The notes beneath the pieces were generated by a model. It worked only from the letters and a program-made list of their open reading frames with translations. It had not been told where the DNA came from and did no database searches. Both the position numbers and the translations under genes were made by a program. Of a stretch of DNA of 9,866 nucleotides, positions 6,238-9,866 are shown one piece after another. The DNA is taken from positions 1 to 9,866 of the forward strand of contig NKIE01000068.1 in the NCBI GenBank assembly GCA_002256055.1. Reading direction: 5' to 3'. This stretch comes from Pseudomonas sp. PGPPP3. Lineage in GTDB: Bacteria; Pseudomonadota; Gammaproteobacteria; Pseudomonadales; Pseudomonadaceae. Position 1 is the stretch's first letter. Every line of letters begins with the position of its first letter.

Positions 6238-7092
6238 TTAGAGGCGAAAGCCTTCGACAATCTGCTCGGCCAACGCCTCGCTTACGGGCGACTGACTGCG
6301 GGGGTTACGCAGCAGCACGATGCTGCAGGTTGGCAGTTCAGGTAAGTCTTCGGCAGCGCCGAGAATGCGCAGGTCTGGGGTGATCAGGCTGCGCAGTTGC
6401 GCGGTTACGGCCAGGCCGGCGCTAACCACTGCCATGATCGCCGATAGGCTCGGGCTGGTGTAGGCCACTCGATACGGGCGCTGCTGAGTGTCCAGGGCAT
6501 TGCAGGCCCAGGCGCGGCAGAAACAATCGCTATTGAACATCGCCAGTGGCATCGGATTTTGTTCATGCGGACTGAAGCCCTGCGCTTCGGCCCAGACGAA
6601 GCGTTCCTGGCGTAATAACTGGCCGATCTCATTGCCCGGCATGCGGGTAACGATCGATAGGTCGAGGTCTTGACGCTGCAGTAGTTGCGCCGAGGATTCG
6701 CAATGCACTTCCACCTGCACCAGCGGATGGCTTTGCGCAAAACGCGAGAGAATTCCCGGTAAGAAGCGCATGACGTAATCATCTGGCGTGCCGATGCGCA
6801 CGGCGCCAACCATGTGTGGCTCGCGCAGAGTGTTCAGGACTTCGCCGTGCAGGTTGAGAATGCGCCGTGAATAGCCCAGCAATACCTGCCCCTCGGCGGT
6901 AAGGCGCACCTGACGGCCGTCGCGTTCGAACAAGCGGCGCTGCACTACGTCCTCTTCCAGGCGCTTCATTTGCATGCTGACCGCCGACTGGGTGCGATTG
7001 AGGTGTTCGGCTGCACGGGTGAACCCGCCGTGATCGGCAATGGCAACCAAAGTACGTAGCAGCTCGGTATCGATACTGGGGTAGTTGGCCAT
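6238..7092 (-). CDS. LysR-family transcriptional regulator
   Basis: A 284-residue LysR-type regulator. The winged HTH occupies about residues 7-66: LLRTLVAIADHGGFTRAAEHL, then the recognition helix TQSAVSMQMKRLEE and the wing LFERDGRQVRLTAEG. A linker helix and a periplasmic-binding-protein-like effector domain follow (about 92-280; VGAVRIGTPDDY starts its first strand). The start has AGGA on the minus strand 8 bases before the ATG. It is divergent from the DUF1127 gene, with an inverted repeat between them, so it probably regulates itself and its neighbour, as is typical of the family. The effector and targets cannot be read from the sequence. Codon use is like the surrounding core genes. 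Confidence 0.93.
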   Translation of the reverse strand: MANYPSIDTELLRTLVAIADHGGFTRAAEHLNRTQSAVSMQMKRLEEDVVQRRLFERDGRQVRLTAEGQVLLGYSRRILNLHGEVLNTLREPHMVGAVRIGTPDDYVMRFLPGILSRFAQSHPLVQVEVHCESSAQLLQRQDLDLSIVTRMPGNEIGQLLRQERFVWAEAQGFSPHEQNPMPLAMFNSDCFCRAWACNALDTQQRPYRVAYTSPSLSAIMAVVSAGLAVTAQLRSLITPDLRILGAAEDLPELPTCSIVLLRNPRSQSPVSEALAEQIVEGFRL

Positions 7093-7094
7093 TA

Positions 7095-7140
7095 ATCAAT
7101 CCTGTAGATGCAAGGCATAAGAAACATTCGTTGGATTGAT
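7095..7140. promoter_or_regulatory. Inverted repeat between lysR-type and DUF1127 genes
   Basis: ATCAATCC (7095-7102) is matched in reverse by GGATTGAT (7133-7140), with 30 bases between. The left arm overlaps the ribosome-binding site of the LysR gene; the right arm is continued by CTTAAG, itself a palindrome. LysR regulators bind spaced dyads between divergent genes, so these are plausible operator halves. They are wider apart than a single T-N11-A box and may be two subsites. Confidence 0.4.
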
Positions 7141-7225
7141 CTTAAGCCCGGCCGGACACTGACGCCATCCCCGCTGCAGCCAGATGCTGCGTTGACGCGG
7201 GTTGAGCGCAGCGGAGGGTTTGCGG

Positions 7226-7459
7226 GTGAACAGACAAAATGGTTACGCGACGGCCGCAGACATGCCGCTGGTGGTCACGGGTGTCAGAGGTTTGCTTCGC
7301 CGCGCTTGGCGACAGCTTCGGCGCTGGCAGCAGTTGGCGGCCGAGCGGCGGCAGCTGGCCAGCTTGAGTGATGGGGCGCTGAAAGACATGAACATTACTC
7401 GGGCGGATGTCTATCAGGAAACGCAACGGCCATTCTGGGATGATCCATTGCGCCGTTGA
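7226..7459 (+). CDS. DUF1127 (YjiS-like) small arginine-rich protein
   Basis: A 77-residue protein. The core LLRRAWRQLRRWQQLAAERRQLASLSDGALKDMNITRADV fits DUF1127: a basic amphipathic helix, then LxxLSDxxLKDxxxxRAD, ending in RPFWDDP. The GTG at 7226 is chosen because GGAGG (7213-7217) lies 8 bases before it; a TTG at 7202 lacks such a site. DUF1127 proteins are small, soluble and of poorly known function; some alphaproteobacterial members affect nutrient metabolism and may bind RNA. It is divergent from the LysR gene and 39 bp before the DUF3291 gene, suggesting a two-gene unit under LysR control. Confidence 0.85.
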   Translation: MNRQNGYATAADMPLVVTGVRGLLRRAWRQLRRWQQLAAERRQLASLSDGALKDMNITRADVYQETQRPFWDDPLRR

Positions 7460-7498
7460 GCCGTATGGCCGTAAAGATTCATACCCAAGGAAGCTGAG

Positions 7499-7972
7499 AT
7501 GACCCAGGCCTATCAATTGGCGCAAGCCAATATCGCGCGAACCAGAGCAGCGCTGGATGACCCATTGATGCAGGGCTTTGTTGAGCAGTTGGAGCCGATC
7601 AATCGGTTGGCTGATGACAGTCCAGGATTTGTTTGGCGCTTGCAGACCGAGGAGGGGGATGCGACTTCGATTCAGTTGTTTGAGGATGCGCGCATCATCG
7701 TCAACCTGTCAGTGTGGGAATCGTTTGAGACGCTGAAGACGTTTGTCTACTCCGGCGCTCATTTACAGGTGTTACGTGAGAAGAAGAGCTGGATGGAGCA
7801 GCTCGATACGCCGTCGTTGGTGCTTTGGTGGGTGCCTGCGGGGCACCGGCCGAGCCCGGCAGAAGCCCGTCAGGTACTGGCCAGGCTTGAGCAGCTAGGG
7901 CCGTCGGCGGCGGCTTTTACGTTTGCCAAGCCGTATCCGCTGAGTGCCTTGCTTGAGTCGACAGGTACGTGA
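7499..7972 (+). CDS. DUF3291 domain protein
   Basis: A 157-residue cytoplasmic protein matching DUF3291, with an N-terminal YQLAQANIAR, FVEQLEPINRLADDSPGFVWRL, and the paired stretches LSVWESFETLKTFVYSG and SLVLWWVPAGHRP seen across the family. The fold is expected to resemble the dimeric alpha/beta-barrel (antibiotic biosynthesis monooxygenase-like) proteins. No enzyme activity can be assigned. A strong AAGGAAG ribosome-binding site (7487-7493) sits 5 bases before the ATG. It follows the DUF1127 gene by 39 bp on the same strand and is probably cotranscribed. There is no signal peptide or membrane segment. Confidence 0.87.
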   Translation: MTQAYQLAQANIARTRAALDDPLMQGFVEQLEPINRLADDSPGFVWRLQTEEGDATSIQLFEDARIIVNLSVWESFETLKTFVYSGAHLQVLREKKSWMEQLDTPSLVLWWVPAGHRPSPAEARQVLARLEQLGPSAAAFTFAKPYPLSALLESTGT

Positions 7973-7978
7973 TGGCTG

Positions 7979-8018
7979 GGCTTCTACGCGGCGTTTTTTT
8001 TTGCGCAGAGTAGAAGCC
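7979..8018. terminator. Hairpin with T-run in its loop, between convergent genes
   Basis: GGCTTCTAC (7979-7987) pairs perfectly with GTAGAAGCC (8010-8018). The loop contains nine T (7994-8002) flanked by GCG-rich bases; only TTT follows the stem. It begins 6 bases after the DUF3291 stop and ends 13 bases before the mscS stop, so a shared terminator is the likely role even though its shape is not canonical. Confidence 0.55.
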
Positions 8019-8031
8019 TTTGCTGCTGGAT

Positions 8032-8859
8032 TTACGCTGATTGCTGCAGGTGTACTACGCGTTGCTGGAAGGGCCTTTCCACGCCAGCTTCGCTCAGTCG
8101 CTCTTTGGCTTGTTCGGTAAAGGCAAAGGTCACCGGCCAGAAATTTTCACTGGCAACCCACACCCGCAGTACCAAATTAACGGCGCTGTCGCCCAAGCTG
8201 GTTACCAATACCTGCGGCTCTGGTTCGCGCAGTACGCGTGGATCTTGGGCTATTTCTAGCAGCACTTGGCGAGCCAATTTGATTTCGCTGCCGTAACCGA
8301 TGCTCAAGGCGATGTCGACACGTCGCTTGGGCTCGCGCGAGTAATTGGTGATATGGCCGTTGGAGAGGCTGCCATTTGGCACCACGACGACTTTGTTATC
8401 GCCAGTTTTCAGGACGGTATGAAAAATCTGGATGCTGTCGACGCTGCCAGATACACCTTGGGCCTCAATCCAGTCGCCAATCCGAAATGGGCGAAACAGC
8501 ATGATCAGCACGCCACCGGCAAAATTTGCCAGGCTACCCTGCAGGGCCAGACCGACGGCCAGGCCCGCGGCGCCGATCATGGCAATGAACGAGGTGGTTT
8601 CTACGCCAATCATCGATGCCACGCTGATTAACAGCAGGACCTTGAGGCCCATGCTGGCCAGGCTGCTGACGAAACCGTGCAAGGCCATGTCGATGTCGCG
8701 CTGGGTCAGCAGGCGTCCGACCTTGCGAGTCAGAGTGTTGATTAGCCACCAGCCAAGCAGCAGGGTGAGTGAGGCCAGGGTCAGCTTGCCGGCGTAATTG
8801 AGTAGCAGTGGAAGCCAGGCTTCGGACAGTTTGATCAGTTGATCAATGTTCAAGTCCAT
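8032..8859 (-). CDS. mscS: Small-conductance mechanosensitive channel (MscS family)
   Basis: A 275-residue inner-membrane channel close in size to E. coli MscS (286); it opens under membrane tension to release solutes in osmotic downshock. TM1 is about 20-43, TM2 about 66-86 and the pore-lining TM3 about 92-120. TM3 has the glycine/alanine-rich GAAGLAVGLALQGSLANFAGG packing motif in which Q107-G108 corresponds to the hinge region, followed by FRPFRIGDWIE. The beta domain has VVVPNGSLSNGHITNYSREP, and the C-terminal alpha/beta domain ends the protein. The ATG at 8859 is chosen over an upstream in-frame start at 8940 because AAGGA lies 8 bases before it and the upstream start would overlap the DAHP synthase end. 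It lies 49 bp after the DAHP synthase stop on the same strand. Confidence 0.95.
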   Translation of the reverse strand: MDLNIDQLIKLSEAWLPLLLNYAGKLTLASLTLLLGWWLINTLTRKVGRLLTQRDIDMALHGFVSSLASMGLKVLLLISVASMIGVETTSFIAMIGAAGLAVGLALQGSLANFAGGVLIMLFRPFRIGDWIEAQGVSGSVDSIQIFHTVLKTGDNKVVVVPNGSLSNGHITNYSREPKRRVDIALSIGYGSEIKLARQVLLEIAQDPRVLREPEPQVLVTSLGDSAVNLVLRVWVASENFWPVTFAFTEQAKERLSEAGVERPFQQRVVHLQQSA

Positions 8860-8908
8860 GGGGGTGTTCCTTGTCGATTCAGGCTGAATAAGGGCGGTTG
8901 GTGTCGGT

Positions 8909-9866
8909 TTAACGGCGCACTTGCTTAAGTGTTTCGGCAATCAGGAACGCCAGTTCCAGGGACTGGTCGGCGTTCATGCGCGGGTCGCAGTGGGTGTGGT
9001 AGCGGTCCGACAGGCCGTCTTCGGTGATCGGTCGGGCACCGCCGATGCATTCGGTGACATTCTGCCCAGTCATCTCGATATGGATACCGCCGGCGTAGCT
9101 GCCCTCGGCCTGGTGCACGGCGAAGAACTGCTTCACCTCGGCAAGGATCTGCGCGAAGTCGCGGGTCTTGTAGCCGCTTGAGGCTTTGATGGTGTTGCCG
9201 TGCATTGGGTCGGAGCTCCACAGCACCTGGCGGCCTTCGCGTTGCACGGTCTGGATCAGGCGCGGCAGGCCGTCTTCGACCTTGCCGGCGCCCATGCGCA
9301 CGATCAGGTTGAGGCGGCCGGGATCGTTGTCTGGGTTGAGGATGTCGATCAGACGAATCAGCTCTTCGCTGGTCATGCTTGGGCCGACCTTGACCCCGAT
9401 CGGGTTGCCAACACCGCGCAGGAACTCGACATGGGCGCCGTCCAACTGGCGCGTGCGGTCGCCGATCCAAAGCATGTGTGCCGAGCAATCGTAGAAACCG
9501 CCGGTGAGGCTGTCTTTGCGCACGAAGGCCTGCTCGTAGTTGAGCAGCAGCGCTTCATGGGCGGTGAAGAAGCTTGTCTCACGCAGTTGCGATGAGCCGT
9601 CCATGCCGCAGGCGCGCATGAAGGCTAGGGTTTCGTCGATGCGGCCAGCCAGTGCGTTGTACTTCTCACCAAGGTCGGAGTTGGCGATAAAGTCCAGGTT
9701 CCACTGGTGCACTTGATGCAGGTCGGCAAAGCCGCCCTGGGCAAAGGCGCGCAGCAGGTTGAGGCTGGCGGTGGACTGGTGATAGGCCTGTAGCAGCCGC
9801 TCCGGGTCAGGTACGCGGCTTTTTCCGTCAAAGCCGATACCGTTGACGACGTCGCCGCGGTAAGCG
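8909..9866 (-). CDS. Class II 3-deoxy-7-phosphoheptulonate (DAHP) synthase, N-terminus beyond the window
   Basis: The C-terminal 318 residues of a class II (plant/AroA-II type) DAHP synthase, which condenses phosphoenolpyruvate with erythrose 4-phosphate in the first step of aromatic amino-acid synthesis. About 130 N-terminal residues lie beyond the right edge. Family hallmarks include [51 protein letters not shown] and HTHCDPRMN, which hold substrate- and metal-binding residues. The frame is open to the window edge, so an internal GTG at 9712 is not a real start. Pseudomonads may carry several DAHP synthases, including class I AroF/AroG types; whether this one is for primary metabolism or a specialised product cannot be told here. 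mscS follows 49 bp downstream and may be read through. Confidence 0.95.
   Translation of the reverse strand, partial: AYRGDVVNGIGFDGKSRVPDPERLLQAYHQSTASLNLLRAFAQGGFADLHQVHQWNLDFIANSDLGEKYNALAGRIDETLAFMRACGMDGSSQLRETSFFTAHEALLLNYEQAFVRKDSLTGGFYDCSAHMLWIGDRTRQLDGAHVEFLRGVGNPIGVKVGPSMTSEELIRLIDILNPDNDPGRLNLIVRMGAGKVEDGLPRLIQTVQREGRQVLWSSDPMHGNTIKASSGYKTRDFAQILAEVKQFFAVHQAEGSYAGGIHIEMTGQNVTECIGGARPITEDGLSDRYHTHCDPRMNADQSLELAFLIAETLKQVRR

Noticed and set aside
8925..9488. A 187-codon minus-strand frame
   Set aside because: Out-of-frame shadow of the DAHP synthase, with arginine/proline-rich composition typical of such shadows.
1..9866. CRISPR array or insertion sequence
   Set aside because: No regularly spaced direct repeats and no transposase or terminal inverted repeats were seen.

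Overview
The window reads as a Pseudomonas chromosome (fluorescens/putida-like by gene content; species not resolvable) carrying the right-hand end of an integrated genomic island. Right of about position 4155 the DNA is GC-rich and holds recognisable Pseudomonas core genes. Left of it the DNA is visibly richer in A and T, especially the large gene at 581-2605, and holds defence-type accessory genes. The junction is marked by an isolated 3' fragment of a serine-type tRNA (about 4107-4154) followed by a tRNA-type terminator. This is what is expected where an element has integrated into the 3' end of a tRNA gene; the restored tRNA and probably the integrase would lie beyond the left edge.

Island part (1-4154). 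A short minus-strand frame (46 down to 1) looks like the start of a gene leaving the window. Divergent from it is a small HTH-type regulator (168-437), with two 19-bp GAGTTCAA-N3-TTGAACTC palindromes between the two starts. Next is a 674-residue protein (581-2605) with an N-terminal GHKL ATPase (N, G1 and G2 boxes all present) and a C-terminal PD-(D/E)XK-type nuclease. Facing it is a complete C5-cytosine DNA methyltransferase (3754-2711). ATPase-nuclease plus methyltransferase is the composition of the MORC-like GHKL restriction-modification systems known from comparative genomics. A LexA-like site lies just upstream of the methyltransferase.

Core part (4155-9866). earP and efp form a tight pair: EarP rhamnosylates EF-P on Arg32, and both the acceptor arginine and EarP's key acidic residues are present. 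efp ends in a strong terminator. A LysR regulator (minus) is divergent from a DUF1127 protein and a DUF3291 protein (plus), with an inverted repeat between the divergent starts. Facing these are an MscS-type mechanosensitive channel and, upstream of it on the same strand, the C-terminal 318 residues of a class II DAHP synthase that runs off the right edge.

The most interesting part is the island: a candidate restriction-modification or anti-phage module built on a GHKL ATPase fused to a nuclease, with possible SOS-linked control of its methyltransferase, beside a tRNA attachment site. Function is inferred from motifs and context only.
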